From positions 1,302,001 to 1,366,000 of the forward strand of contig CP043652.1 in assembly GCA_014218215.1 (NCBI GenBank): 64,000 bases of DNA. Direction: 5' to 3'. The notes beneath the pieces were generated by a model. That model was not told where the DNA came from and searched no databases. It saw only the letters and a program-made list of their open reading frames with translations. The stretch is from Geodermatophilaceae bacterium NBWT11 (lineage in GTDB: Bacteria; Actinomycetota; Actinomycetes; Mycobacteriales; Geodermatophilaceae). Position 1 is the stretch's first letter, and every line of letters begins with the position of its first letter. Positions 44,714-53,972 of this stretch are shown here, one piece after another. The position numbers and the translations under genes were made by a program.

Positions 44714-44810
44714 GTCTCTCCTCGGGGGTCGTACGGGGGCGGTGTCCCTAGGGTCCCACCCGTCCGCCACCGCGATGTCACACAGCCGAGACCCGTGTAC
44801 GTCACAACTG

Positions 44811-44840
44811 GTTGCATGTAGCGCGCAACAGTCCTATCGT
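44811..44840 (+). promoter_or_regulatory. marR promoter with overlapping operator
   Basis: TTGCAT (44812-44817) and TATCGT (44835-44840), spacer 17, form a good promoter. GTTGC at 44811-44815 and GCAAC at 44825-44829 make an inverted repeat that spans the -35 and spacer. MarR binding here would block its own operon. Confidence 0.65.
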
Positions 44841-44876
44841 CCTCGCGTCCCACTGCACGGCACACCCGGAGACCGC

Positions 44877-45401
44877 ATGCCCCGCCCCGACACCCTCCCG
44901 GCCCCCGTCCGGCTCGACGACGTGCACGCGCTGTCCGACGAGCTGGCCCGGCTCATGCGGGTCGTGCACGCGCTCAAGGCCCAGTTCGCCGCCTCCGGCA
45001 GCGGCGACGCCGCCCGCGAGCGCGCCGCGCACGTGCTGCTCTTCCCGCTCACCCGGCTGGGTCCGCTGCGCCAGGGCGCCCTCGCCGAGCTGCTGCACGC
45101 CGACCCCTCGACCGTCAGCCGGCACGTCACGCTGCTGGTCGAGCGGGGCCTGGTCCGCCGGGTCGCCGACGCCTCCGACGGCCGGGTCAGCCGGCTCGTG
45201 GTCACCCCGTCCGGCGAGGCCGTCGCCGAGGGGATGAAGGCCGAGCGCGAGGCCCTCTTCGCCAAGGTCACCGAGCAGTGGGCCGACACCGACCTCGCCG
45301 CCCTCACCGGCCTCCTCCACCGCTTCGTCGAGGACCTCACCACCGCACTCCCCGACACCTCACCCACCGGCAGCGCCACCACCCCCGAGAAGGACCGATG
45401 A
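44877..45401 (+). CDS. MarR family transcriptional regulator
   Basis: A 174-residue winged-helix regulator: GPLRQGALAELLHADPSTVSRHVTLLVERGLV is the HTH and RRVADASDGRVSRLVVTPSG the wing with the family's D-x-R-x-x-R. It probably represses the downstream efflux pump, whose ATG overlaps its stop (45398-45401), and releases on ligand binding. GGAG lies 5 bases before the ATG. Confidence 0.92.
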   Translation: MPRPDTLPAPVRLDDVHALSDELARLMRVVHALKAQFAASGSGDAARERAAHVLLFPLTRLGPLRQGALAELLHADPSTVSRHVTLLVERGLVRRVADASDGRVSRLVVTPSGEAVAEGMKAEREALFAKVTEQWADTDLAALTGLLHRFVEDLTTALPDTSPTGSATTPEKDR

Positions 45402-47278
45402 CCCAGACCACCGACCGCGACACCGCGGCCGCACAGAAGAAGGACGCCCGCGCCGCAGCCGCCGCGCCGGACGCCTCCGGGGCCTTCACCCACCGCCAGA
45501 TCATGACGATCCTGATCGGGCTGCTGCTGGGCATGTTCCTGGCCGCGCTGGACCAGACCGTGGTCTCCACCGCGATCCGGACCATCGCCGACGACCTGCA
45601 GGGCTACGACCTGCAGGCCTGGGCCACCACGGCGTTCCTCATCACCTCGACCATCGCCACGCCGCTCTACGGCAAGTTGAGCGACATGTACGGCCGCCGG
45701 CCGTTCTTCATCTTCGCGATCAGCGTCTTCGTGGTCGGCTCGTTCCTCTGCGGCATCTCGCAGTCGATGTACGAGCTCGCCGCGTTCCGCGCGCTGCAGG
45801 GCATCGGCGCCGGTGGCCTGATGTCGCTGGCACTGACGATCATCGCCGACATCGTGCCGCCCCGGCAGCGTGCGAAGTACCAGGGCTACTTCATGGCCGT
45901 CTTCGGCACGTCCTCGGTGCTGGGCCCGGTCATCGGCGGCTTCCTGGCCGGCCAGGAGTCGATCCTGGGTCTGGCCGGCTGGCGCTGGATCTTCTGGATC
46001 AACGTCCCGCTGGGCGCCATCGCGCTGGCCGTGGTGTTCAAGAACCTGCACCTGCCCAAGCGCAGCAACCGCCACAAGATCGACTGGCCGGGTGCCCTCG
46101 GGCTCGTCGTGTTCCTCGTCCCGCTGCTGATCGTGGCCGAGCAGGGCCGCACCTGGGGCTGGACCGACCCCAAGTCGCTGATCGCCTACGTCGTCGGCGC
46201 CCTGGGCTTCGTCTGGTTCTTCGTCGCCGAGCGCTCCTACGGCGACGACGCCCTGCTGCCCATCCGGATGTTCAAGAACCGGACGTTCACCATCAGCGCA
46301 CTGAGCTCGATCGTGCTGGGCGCCGGCATGTTCGGCGGCATCCTGCTGCTGCCCCAGTACCTGCAGATCGTGCACGGCTCCAGCCCCACCGTCGCCGGGC
46401 TGCAGATGATCCCGCTGGTCGGCGGCATCATGCTCGGCTCGATCACCGCCGGTCAGACCATCTCCCGCACCGGCAAGTACCGGCTGTTCCCGATGGTCGG
46501 CGTGGTCCTCATGGTGATCTCGCTGGTCAGCCTGTCGTTCATCGTCGACTCCGACACCTCGGTGTGGTCGCTGGTGCCGTTCATGGTGATGCTGGGCCTG
46601 GGCCTCGGGTTCAACTTCCAGCCGATCATCCTGGCCGTGCAGAACGCGGTCAGCCCCAAGGAGATCGGCGTAGCCACCTCCTCGGTGACCTTCTTCCGCC
46701 AGATGGGCGGCACGCTGGGCACCGCGGCCTTCCTCTCGGTGCTGTTCTCCGCACTGGGTGACAAGGTGCCCGCTGCCTACGCCGAGGCCCAGGGCACCGA
46801 GGCCTTCCAAGCCGCGGCCGCCGCCAACCCCGACCAGGCCGCCCAGCTGCAGGGCGCGGGCACCGACCTGGCCGACACCTCGGTGTTCCAGCGGATCGAC
46901 TCGGTGCTGGCCGCCCCCTTCAAGGAGGGCTTCTCCAGCTCGATCGACCTGGTCTTCCTGATCGCCGCCGGTGTCGTGGCGCTGGGCTTCTTCGTGCTGG
47001 TCTTCCTGCCCCAGCTCGAGCTGCGCACCACCTCGGGTGTCCAGGGTCAGGCCGAGGGCGAGGGCGAGGGCGAGGCGGCCACCCGCACGGCGAACGCCGT
47101 CGGCGCCGCAGCACCCACGTCCAGCGCCGCGACCGGGGCGGTGTCCCAGGACGGCGCCCCGGCACTGGACACCGAGGCACACGGCCGGCACGAGGCCGAG
47201 GAGCACGGCCGGCACGAGGGGGACGACGACACCCCCACCGGCCTGGCCAGCATCCCGGCCGAGCACCTGCCGAAGTAG
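45398..47278 (+). CDS. DHA2-family (EmrB/QacA) MFS drug efflux pump
   Basis: A 626-residue, 14-helix transporter. LDQTVVSTAIRTIADDL (motif D1), GKLSDMYGRRPFFI (motif A) and GFLAGQESILGLAGWRWIFW (motif C region) are present. It exports drugs or other toxic compounds by proton exchange. A hydrophilic tail of about 90 residues ends with HGRHEAEEHGRHEGDDDTP, rich in His and Asp/Glu. Co-translated with marR. Confidence 0.92.
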   Translation: MTQTTDRDTAAAQKKDARAAAAAPDASGAFTHRQIMTILIGLLLGMFLAALDQTVVSTAIRTIADDLQGYDLQAWATTAFLITSTIATPLYGKLSDMYGRRPFFIFAISVFVVGSFLCGISQSMYELAAFRALQGIGAGGLMSLALTIIADIVPPRQRAKYQGYFMAVFGTSSVLGPVIGGFLAGQESILGLAGWRWIFWINVPLGAIALAVVFKNLHLPKRSNRHKIDWPGALGLVVFLVPLLIVAEQGRTWGWTDPKSLIAYVVGALGFVWFFVAERSYGDDALLPIRMFKNRTFTISALSSIVLGAGMFGGILLLPQYLQIVHGSSPTVAGLQMIPLVGGIMLGSITAGQTISRTGKYRLFPMVGVVLMVISLVSLSFIVDSDTSVWSLVPFMVMLGLGLGFNFQPIILAVQNAVSPKEIGVATSSVTFFRQMGGTLGTAAFLSVLFSALGDKVPAAYAEAQGTEAFQAAAAANPDQAAQLQGAGTDLADTSVFQRIDSVLAAPFKEGFSSSIDLVFLIAAGVVALGFFVLVFLPQLELRTTSGVQGQAEGEGEGEAATRTANAVGAAAPTSSAATGAVSQDGAPALDTEAHGRHEAEEHGRHEGDDDTPTGLASIPAEHLPK

Positions 47279-47294
47279 CACCCCGCACCCCGAC

Positions 47295-47328
47295 GAGGCC
47301 CCCGACCGCACCCGCGGTCGGGGGCCTC
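47295..47328 (+). terminator. Terminator after the MarR/MFS operon
   Basis: A perfect 15-bp stem GAGGCCCCCGACCGC / GCGGTCGGGGGCCTC with a 4-base loop, 17 bases after the stop codon of the transporter. Confidence 0.85.
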
Positions 47329-47376
47329 GCCTCGTCCGGGGTGGCTCGCACCGGACGGGGGTGCGACGGTCGGGGC

Positions 47377-48285
47377 ATGACCACCGACGCGCTCTTCCCG
47401 GGGTTCGACGTCCTCGACCGTGCCGTCGAGCACGAGCACGGGGGGACGACGGTGCACGCCGTCGTCGGCGGGGAGGGCCCACCGCTGCTGCTCCTGCACG
47501 GCTACCCGCAGACCCACGTCCTGTGGAGCTCGATCGCCCCGGACCTGGCCCGCGACCACACCCTCGTCGTCCCGGACCTGCGCGGGTACGGCGACTCCGG
47601 GACACCGGCCGACGGGGAGGGGCACGCCGGGCACTCCTTCCGCGCGATGGCGGCCGACGTCGCCGCGCTCATGCGCGAGCTGGGCCACGAGCGGTACGCC
47701 GTGGTCGGGCACGACCGGGGCGCCCGGGTGACCCACCGGCTGGCCCTGGACCACGCCGACGCCGTCGAGCGGGCCGCGGTGCTCGACGTGCTGCCCACCA
47801 CGCACGTCTACGGCCACGTCGACCGCCGGCTGGCCACCGCCTACTACCACTGGTTCTTCTACCTGCAGCCCGAGCCGCTGCCGGAGAACCTGATCGCCGG
47901 CGACCCGACCGGGTACCTGCACAGCCTGCTCGGTGGCTGGGGCAGTGGACTGGACGTCTACTCCCCCGCCCAGCTCGCCGAGTACGAACGCTGCTTCGCC
48001 GACCCGGCCACCCGGCACGCCATGCTCGAGGACTACCGCGCCGGCGCGTCGATCGACCTCGAGCACGACGAGGCCGACGCCGAGGCCGGGCACCGGGTCA
48101 CCTGCCCGCTGCTCGTGCTGTGGGGCTCGAAGGGCGTCGTCGGCACCGGTCCGGACGACGTCCTGGCGGTCTGGCGCGAGCGTGCGGACGACGTCCGCGG
48201 CGAGGCCGTCGACGCCGGGCACTTCCTGGTCGACGAACGCCCCGCCGAGACCCTCACCGCCCTCCGCGCCTTCCTCCACCCCTGA
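47377..48285 (+). CDS. Alpha/beta hydrolase, fluoroacetate dehalogenase-like
   Basis: A 302-residue hydrolase of the Asp-nucleophile type. VVGHDRGARVTHRLALDH holds the nucleophile Asp113, LLLHGYPQTH the oxyanion HGxP, and DAGHFLVDE the His. YYHWFFYLQPEPLPENLI matches the His-Trp pair and following loop that bind the halide in fluoroacetate dehalogenase. C-F hydrolysis is thus plausible; epoxide hydrolase is the alternative. Its TGA lies inside a palindromic element (48282-48307). Confidence 0.83.
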   Translation: MTTDALFPGFDVLDRAVEHEHGGTTVHAVVGGEGPPLLLLHGYPQTHVLWSSIAPDLARDHTLVVPDLRGYGDSGTPADGEGHAGHSFRAMAADVAALMRELGHERYAVVGHDRGARVTHRLALDHADAVERAAVLDVLPTTHVYGHVDRRLATAYYHWFFYLQPEPLPENLIAGDPTGYLHSLLGGWGSGLDVYSPAQLAEYERCFADPATRHAMLEDYRAGASIDLEHDEADAEAGHRVTCPLLVLWGSKGVVGTGPDDVLAVWRERADDVRGEAVDAGHFLVDERPAETLTALRAFLHP

Positions 48286-48307
48286 CGAGAGGCGCCCTTC
48301 TCGTCAG
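48282..48307. repeat. CTGACGAG palindromic element, copy 1
   Basis: CTGACGAGA ... TCTCGTCAG, 26 bases, near-perfect inverted repeat. The TGA stop of the dehalogenase (48283-48285) is part of the left arm. Related to copies at 48313 and 59069. Probably also acts as a terminator. Confidence 0.75.
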
Positions 48308-48312
48308 GACCC

Positions 48313-48338
48313 CTGACGAGAAGGGCGCTTCTCGTCAG
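48313..48338. repeat. CTGACGAG palindromic element, copy 2
   Basis: CTGACGAGAAG - GGCG - CTTCTCGTCAG: a perfect 11-bp stem and 4-base loop, 5 bases after copy 1. The two lie in tandem between the dehalogenase and acyl-CoA dehydrogenase genes. Confidence 0.8.
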
Positions 48339-48382
48339 GACTCGGGGACCCCGGGGACCGCGGTCTCTGGGAAAGTGGGCCG

Positions 48383-50173
48383 GTGCCTGCCTCCCTGATC
48401 CTGTCCCGCCGTGACCTGGACTTCCTGCTGCACGAGTGGCTGCAGGTGGAGACCCTGACCGAGCGCGAGCGGTTCGCCGCGCACGACCGGGACACCTTCG
48501 ACGCGGTCCTGGACCTGGCCGCGGAGATCGCCACCGAGCACTTCGCGCCGCACAACCGCACCGCCGACGAGAACGAGCCGCACGTCGTCGACGGGAAGGT
48601 CGTGCTGGTCCCCGAGGTCGCCGCGGCGCTGCGGGTCTTCGGCGAGGCCGGGCTGGCCGCGGGCACGTTGAGCGAGGAGCTCGGCGGCATGCAGCTGCCC
48701 CAGGTGGTCAGCAAGGCCATGACCACGTGGTTCCAGGCCGCCAACATCGGCAGCTCGGCCTACCCGTTCCTCACCATGGCCAACGCACACCTGCTCATCG
48801 CGCACGGCAGCCCCGAGCAGGTCGACACCTACGTGCGGCCGATGGCCGAGGGCCGCTGGTTCGGCACGATGGCGCTGTCCGAGCCGCAGGCCGGGTCGTC
48901 GCTGGCGGACATCACCACCCGGGCCGAGCGCCAGGACGACGGCACGTTCCGGCTCACCGGCACCAAGATGTGGATCTCCGGCGGCGACCACGAGCTCAGC
49001 GAGAACATCGTGCACCTGGTGCTGGCCAAGATCCCCGGTGGTCCGGCCGGGGTGAAGGGCATCTCGCTGTTCATCGTGCCCAAGTTCCTCCCCGAGGGCG
49101 ACGGCCTCGGCGAGCGCAACGACGTCGTCCTGGCCGGGCTTAACCACAAGATGGGCTACCGGGGGACGACGAACACCCTGCTCGGCTTCGGCGAGGGCGT
49201 GCACACCCCCGGCGGGCGGCCCGGCGCGGTCGGCTTCCTCGTCGGGGAGGAGAACCGCGGCCTGGCCGCGATGTTCCACATGATGAACGAGGCCCGGGTG
49301 GGCGTCGGGCTGGGCGCGACGGCGCTGGGCTACACCGGCTACCTGCACGCGCTGGAGTACGCGAAGACCCGCACCCAGGGGCGCCCGCCCGCGGGCAAGG
49401 ACCCGTCCGCGCCGCCGGTGCCGATCATCGAGCACAGCGACGTGCGCCGGATGCTGCTGGCCGCCAAGAGCTACGTCGAGGGCGGGCTGGCGCTGGGGCT
49501 GTACTGCGCGCTGCTGGTGGACGAGGAGGAGACGGCGGAGACCGAGGCGGAGCGCACCCGGGCGCACACCCTGCTCGAGGTGCTCACCCCGATCGCGAAG
49601 AGCTGGCCCTCCCAGTGGGGGCTGGCCGCCAACGACCTGGCCATCCAGGTGCACGGCGGCTACGGCTACACCCGGGACTTCCCGGTCGAGCAGTTCTACC
49701 GGGACAACCGGCTCAACCCGATCCACGAGGGCACCGTCGGGATCCAGGGCCTGGACCTGCTGGGCCGCAAGGTGGTCGCCGGGGGCGGTGCGGGCCTGCG
49801 GGTGCTGGCCGGGACGATCGCGGCGACCACCGCGCGGGCCGCGGGCACCGAGTGGGCCGACCTGGCCGCCGACGTCGACGCCGCGGTGGCCCGGGTCGCC
49901 GAGGTGACGACGACGCTGTGGTCGGCCGATGACCCCGACGTCACGCTGGCCAACGCCACGGTCTACCTCGAGGCGGTCGGCCACGTCGTCGTCGCGTGGC
50001 TGTGGCTGGAGCAGGTGCTGGCCGCCGGCGACCGGGACGGGGACTTCTACGCCGGCAAGCGCGCCGCGGCCCGGTACTTCCAGCGCTACGAGCTGCCGCG
50101 CACGGGACCGCAGTTCGACCTGCTGGCCAGCCTGGACCGCACCACCCTGGACGCCCGGCCCGACTGGCTCTGA
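48383..50173 (+). CDS. Acyl-CoA dehydrogenase (DmdC-like, long form)
   Basis: A 596-residue flavoenzyme, longer than classical acyl-CoA dehydrogenases (about 380) and similar to the 600-residue DmdC/FadE5 group with an additional C-terminal domain. GTMALSEPQAGSSLADITT and GTKMWISGGDHEL bind FAD and substrate; the C-terminal core has IQVHGGYGYTRDFPVEQFYRDNR-type residues and PIHEGTVGIQGLDLL, whose Glu is the likely catalytic base. It oxidises an acyl-CoA to the enoyl-CoA. GTG start. Confidence 0.9.
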   Translation: MPASLILSRRDLDFLLHEWLQVETLTERERFAAHDRDTFDAVLDLAAEIATEHFAPHNRTADENEPHVVDGKVVLVPEVAAALRVFGEAGLAAGTLSEELGGMQLPQVVSKAMTTWFQAANIGSSAYPFLTMANAHLLIAHGSPEQVDTYVRPMAEGRWFGTMALSEPQAGSSLADITTRAERQDDGTFRLTGTKMWISGGDHELSENIVHLVLAKIPGGPAGVKGISLFIVPKFLPEGDGLGERNDVVLAGLNHKMGYRGTTNTLLGFGEGVHTPGGRPGAVGFLVGEENRGLAAMFHMMNEARVGVGLGATALGYTGYLHALEYAKTRTQGRPPAGKDPSAPPVPIIEHSDVRRMLLAAKSYVEGGLALGLYCALLVDEEETAETEAERTRAHTLLEVLTPIAKSWPSQWGLAANDLAIQVHGGYGYTRDFPVEQFYRDNRLNPIHEGTVGIQGLDLLGRKVVAGGGAGLRVLAGTIAATTARAAGTEWADLAADVDAAVARVAEVTTTLWSADDPDVTLANATVYLEAVGHVVVAWLWLEQVLAAGDRDGDFYAGKRAAARYFQRYELPRTGPQFDLLASLDRTTLDARPDWL

Positions 50174-50180
50174 ACAGCAC

Positions 50181-50215
50181 GACGGCCGCCGTCCCGGGAG
50201 GGAGCGGCGGCCGTC
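50181..50215. terminator. Terminator after the acyl-CoA dehydrogenase
   Basis: Perfect 11-bp arms GACGGCCGCCG / CGGCGGCCGTC with a 13-base loop, 7 bases after the stop codon and facing the convergent small gene at 50227. Confidence 0.75.
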
Positions 50216-50226
50216 GGGTGGTCCTG

Positions 50227-50382
50227 CTACGCGGTGGCGGGGGCCGTCTCCGGCGCGGTGCGCGCGGCGGCGGTGGCCCGTCGCTCCTGCTCGTAGCGCG
50301 CGGTGGACTGCGATCCCAGTGCGATCACGAGGGCGGTCAACAGCAGGAAGCCCAGCAGGGCCACGGCCGGCCAGAACACCAT
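50227..50382 (-). CDS. Small single-pass membrane protein
   Basis: A 51-residue frame: MVFWPAVALLGFLLLTALVI as one membrane helix, then a polar basic region (STARYEQERRATAAARTAPE). It resembles many short actinobacterial membrane peptides. The ATG at 50382 lacks a strong Shine-Dalgarno; GTG codons just upstream are alternatives. Function unknown. Confidence 0.5.
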   Translation of the reverse strand: MVFWPAVALLGFLLLTALVIALGSQSTARYEQERRATAAARTAPETAPATA

Positions 50383-50631
50383 CGGAACAACAACCCCCAG
50401 CGTGCAGTGCGGTGGCCGGCGGGGGTGCGCCCCCGGCGGCGTCTCGTCAGGATCGGTGATGCCCGTGCCATCGGCGGCCGAACCCCCTCGGTCGGGGGAA
50501 ATCACGTGAACTCCCCGTGACGAATCCCGCACCCCGCGACGGACCCACGCGTCTGGTTGCCCCCTGCACCCCACTCCGTGGTGTCATCACCGGGGACGGT
50601 CACCACCGTCCGTCGAACCTCGGAGGTCCCC

Positions 50632-52107
50632 GTGCGCTCCCGCACCCCTGCTCCCGGGCTGCTGGTGCTGACCCTGGCGCTCTCGGTCACCACGCTGTCG
50701 CTCCTGCAGTCCCTCGTCGTCCCGATCCTCCCGGTCATCGGGGAGCAGCTCGGGGTCGGCGCCGGTGCGGCCGGCTGGGTGCTGACGGCGAATCTGCTCG
50801 CCGCCGCCGTGCTCACCCCGGTCATCGGCCGGCTCGGGGACACCCTCGGCGAGCGCCGGGTGGTCCTGGGCGTGCTGGGCGTCGTCGCCGTCGGCACCCT
50901 GCTGGCGGTGCTGACGACGTCGCTGCCGCTGCTGCTGGTCGCCCGGGTGCTGCAGGGCGCCTCGTACGGGCTGTTCCCGCTGTCGATCTCGATCCTGCGT
51001 CGCGAGCTCCCGGCGGAGAAGCTCACCGTGGCCATGTCGATCGTGTCCAGCACGCTGGCCGTCGGCGGCGTCATCGGCCTGGTGGTCACCGGCCTGCTCA
51101 CCCGGGACGGCGGGGACTACCACCACCCGTTCTGGCTGGGCTTCGGCATCGCCGTCGTCGCGCTGGCCCTGGCCGCCTGGGTGCTGCCGGCCCGCGAGCC
51201 CAACGCCACCGGCGGGGTCGACTGGTGGGGCGCGGTCGTGCTCGGTGCCGGCCTGGTCCTGCTGCTGCTCCCGCTGTCCCAGGGGCACACCTGGGGCTGG
51301 ACCGACCCCCGGACGCTGGGCAGCCTGATCGCCTCGGTCGTGGTGCTCGTCGGCTGGGTCGTGCTGCAGCGCCGGCGCACCCACCCGCTGGTCCGCCCGC
51401 AGCTGCTGGCCGACCGCCGGATGCTGGTGCCCAACCTGGCCGGGCTGATGACCGGGTTCGGGCTGTTCGCCTCCTTCCTCGCCGTCACCCAGTTCGTCCA
51501 GGTGCCCGAGGCCGCCGGCTACGGGTTCGGTGCCAGCACGCTGGAGGCCGCGGTGGTCTACCTGCTGCCCGGGGGCGTCGTCGGGGTGCTGCTGGCCCCG
51601 TTCGCCGGCACCGTGGTCAACCGGATCGGCGGCCAGGCCACCCTGCTCATCGGCGCGGGTTCCGGGCTCCTCGGGTTCGTCCTCTTCGCCGTCGCCCGCT
51701 CGACGCCCTGGGTCGTGGTGCTGGTCGGGCTGACCACCCAGCTCGCGGTCACCGTCGCCTTCGCCGCTCTCCCGGCCCTGGTCGTGCAGGCCGTCGAGCC
51801 CTCGGAGACCGGGGTGGCCAACGGGGTCAACTCGATCACCCGCTCGGTCGGCAGCGCGCTGGCCAGTGCGTTGATCATCACCGTCGTGGCGGGCTCCGCC
51901 GACGCGACCGGGCTGCCCAGCAGCGGCTCGTTCACCATCGTCGCCCTGCTCGGTGCCGGCAGCGCCCTGGTGACCGCGCTCGTCGCGGTCTGGGGCCTGG
52001 TGTCCGACCGCCGGGGCGGGCGGGGCCGCCGTCCCGACGAGCTGGCCGAGGTGGAGCGGGCCTGCGCCCGGGCCGGCGAGTGGTCCCCGGTGTCCGGGAT
52101 CCGCTGA
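50632..52107 (+). CDS. MFS transporter, 14-helix (DHA2-like)
   Basis: A 491-residue transporter. VVPILPVIGEQLGVGAGAAG (motif D1 region), GRLGDTLGERRVVLGVLG (motif A) and RVLQGASYGLFPLSISILRR (motif B region) are typical of the drug-H+ antiporters. GTG at 50632 has GGAGG 5 bases upstream; an earlier in-frame start at 50557 would add a non-conserved leader. No regulator is adjacent. Substrate unknown. Confidence 0.88.
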   Translation: MRSRTPAPGLLVLTLALSVTTLSLLQSLVVPILPVIGEQLGVGAGAAGWVLTANLLAAAVLTPVIGRLGDTLGERRVVLGVLGVVAVGTLLAVLTTSLPLLLVARVLQGASYGLFPLSISILRRELPAEKLTVAMSIVSSTLAVGGVIGLVVTGLLTRDGGDYHHPFWLGFGIAVVALALAAWVLPAREPNATGGVDWWGAVVLGAGLVLLLLPLSQGHTWGWTDPRTLGSLIASVVVLVGWVVLQRRRTHPLVRPQLLADRRMLVPNLAGLMTGFGLFASFLAVTQFVQVPEAAGYGFGASTLEAAVVYLLPGGVVGVLLAPFAGTVVNRIGGQATLLIGAGSGLLGFVLFAVARSTPWVVVLVGLTTQLAVTVAFAALPALVVQAVEPSETGVANGVNSITRSVGSALASALIITVVAGSADATGLPSSGSFTIVALLGAGSALVTALVAVWGLVSDRRGGRGRRPDELAEVERACARAGEWSPVSGIR

Positions 52108-52224
52108 AACCGGTTCGGCCTGGTCCGGTGGTGGGCAGGCCTCGGGGGACCCACCCCCGACCCCCACCGGAGCACCCCCATCGCCAGCACCCGAGCACGT
52201 GACGGCGACACCCAGACGGACCCG

Positions 52225-53202
52225 GTGCCCCAGGACGACCAGATCTCCGACGGGGGGCGAGCCGACCACGCCCCCACCGGGGCCGTGGGCAAGCCGACCA
52301 CCGCCGGCACGTTCAAGCGGCTGATCACCGAGACCAGCGAGGACAACCTCACCGACTGGGCGGCCTCGCTGACCTACTACTTCGTGCTGGCGATGTTCCC
52401 CGCCGTCATCGCGATGATCTCCGTCGTCGGCCTGGTCTTCGAGCCGCAGCAGATCAGCGACGCGCTCACCACGCTGCTGCAGTCCATCGCCCCCGGCACC
52501 GCCGCGGACACCTTCAGCGGGGTGATCGAGCAGCTCGCCGGCAGCACCGCCACCGCCGGGATCGCGCTGGTCGTGGGCCTGGCGACCGCGCTGTGGGCCG
52601 CCTCGGGCTACGTCGGTGCCTTCACCCGCGCCGCCAACGTCATCTGGGAGACCCCCGAGGGACGCACGTTCTACAAGCTCAAGCCGCTGCAGCTGCTGAT
52701 CACCCTGATCGGCATCCTGTTCGTGGCCCTGATCGCGCTGTCGGTCGTGGCCACCGGCCCGATCGTCGACGCGATCGGCGAGGCGCTCGGCCTGGGCAGC
52801 ACCGTCACCACCGTCTGGGACATCGCCAAGTGGCCGGTGATGGTCGTGATCGTGGCGATCATGATCGCGATCCTCTACTACACGACCCCCAACGTCCGGC
52901 TGCGCGGCTTCCGCTTCGTCTCCCCCGGCGCCGCGTTCGCCCTGGTCGTCTGGATCATCGCCTCGGCACTGTTCGCCTTCTACGTGGCGAACTTCGGCAG
53001 CTACAACAAGACCTACGGCGCGCTCGCCGGGGTCGTCGTCTTCCTCGTCTGGCTGTGGATCACCAACCTGGTGCTGCTGATCGGCCTGCAGCTCGACGCC
53101 GAGCGCGAGCGCACGATCGAGATGAAGGAGGGCGTGCCGCGCGCGGACAAGGAGATCCAGCTCGACGCCCGCGCGGAGCCCAAGGAGCAGAAGACGACCT
53201 AG
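52225..53202 (+). CDS. YihY/BrkB family membrane protein
   Basis: A 325-residue protein of the YihY family (once annotated as RNase BN). DNLTDWAASLTYYFVLAMFP is the family start, six helices follow, and FGSYNKTYGALAGVVVFLVW with WITNLVLLIGLQLDAERER is the signature C-terminus. The role is still uncertain; some members are linked to envelope integrity. GTG start; its end overlaps the convergent gene by 4 bases. Confidence 0.9.
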   Translation: MPQDDQISDGGRADHAPTGAVGKPTTAGTFKRLITETSEDNLTDWAASLTYYFVLAMFPAVIAMISVVGLVFEPQQISDALTTLLQSIAPGTAADTFSGVIEQLAGSTATAGIALVVGLATALWAASGYVGAFTRAANVIWETPEGRTFYKLKPLQLLITLIGILFVALIALSVVATGPIVDAIGEALGLGSTVTTVWDIAKWPVMVVIVAIMIAILYYTTPNVRLRGFRFVSPGAAFALVVWIIASALFAFYVANFGSYNKTYGALAGVVVFLVWLWITNLVLLIGLQLDAERERTIEMKEGVPRADKEIQLDARAEPKEQKTT

Positions 53203-53972
53203 CCGGACCGGCCCGGTCCGGCCGCGAGCAGCACGACCAGCAGGAGCGCGAGGGACGCCGTCAGCACGCCCAGCACGGCGGCGTCCCGCAACGTGCGCTG
53301 CCGGGGCGTGCGCTGCCGGGCCAGTGGTGACTCCGCCCGGCGGTGCGGGCCCAGCAGCCGGACGGCGAAGAGCACCAGCAGCGGCAGCTGGGCCACCCAC
53401 AGCGCGGTCCGCAGCCCGCCCTCGGCCCGGAACTCCCCGCCGAGCACCAGGGCGTGCCACAACGCCAGCACGTAGGTGAGCGCGGCGGCCTGGTGACCCA
53501 GCAGCCACACCCGGCGCGGTACCCGTCGCCGCAGGTACCAGCTGGGGCCCAGCAGCACCGCCAGGTAGAACGCCAGGATCCCGGCGCTCCAGCCCAGCCG
53601 GCCGGTCTCGGCGGTCTGCGGCACGAACGAGGCCAGCCACGACCCGCCGCGCAGCCCGACCACCGAGGCCACCGCGTGCAGCAGGGTCAGCGCGAGGACG
53701 GCGAGGCTGACCTGGCGGTGCGCGGTGAGCAGCCCGACCCGGCTGCCCAGCACCCGGGGACGGCGGGACCCGGCGACCAGACCGAGCACCAGCCCGCCGT
53801 AGGCCCACAGCAGCGCGGCCAGGCCGGAGCCCAGCAGCACCTGGTGGGCCGCACCGCCCTCCCCGGGCCGGGCCGGGACCAGCAGGGAGAAGGCGACGGC
53901 GACCGCGGTGACGACGAGGGCGTGGGCGAGCCCGGCCAGGCGGCTCAGGTCGCGGAGCGGCGCATCGACCAC
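53199..53972 (-). CDS. Ferric reductase-like transmembrane heme protein
   Basis: A 257-residue protein with six to seven helices. Paired histidines, LTAHRQVSLAVLALTLLHAV and LLGHQAAALTYVLALWHALV, have the spacing of bis-heme ferric-reductase-like domains (YedZ/FRD). No flavin domain follows, so electrons must come from or go to another protein. It overlaps the crotonase gene by 28 bases at its 5' end, so the ATG at 53972 is provisional. Confidence 0.75.
   Translation of the reverse strand: MVDAPLRDLSRLAGLAHALVVTAVAVAFSLLVPARPGEGGAAHQVLLGSGLAALLWAYGGLVLGLVAGSRRPRVLGSRVGLLTAHRQVSLAVLALTLLHAVASVVGLRGGSWLASFVPQTAETGRLGWSAGILAFYLAVLLGPSWYLRRRVPRRVWLLGHQAAALTYVLALWHALVLGGEFRAEGGLRTALWVAQLPLLVLFAVRLLGPHRRAESPLARQRTPRQRTLRDAAVLGVLTASLALLLVVLLAAGPGRSG

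Noticed and set aside
44834-47605. A 923-codon minus-strand frame opposite marR and its efflux pump
   Set aside because: Antisense shadow; the plus-strand genes have complete domains, RBS and coupling.
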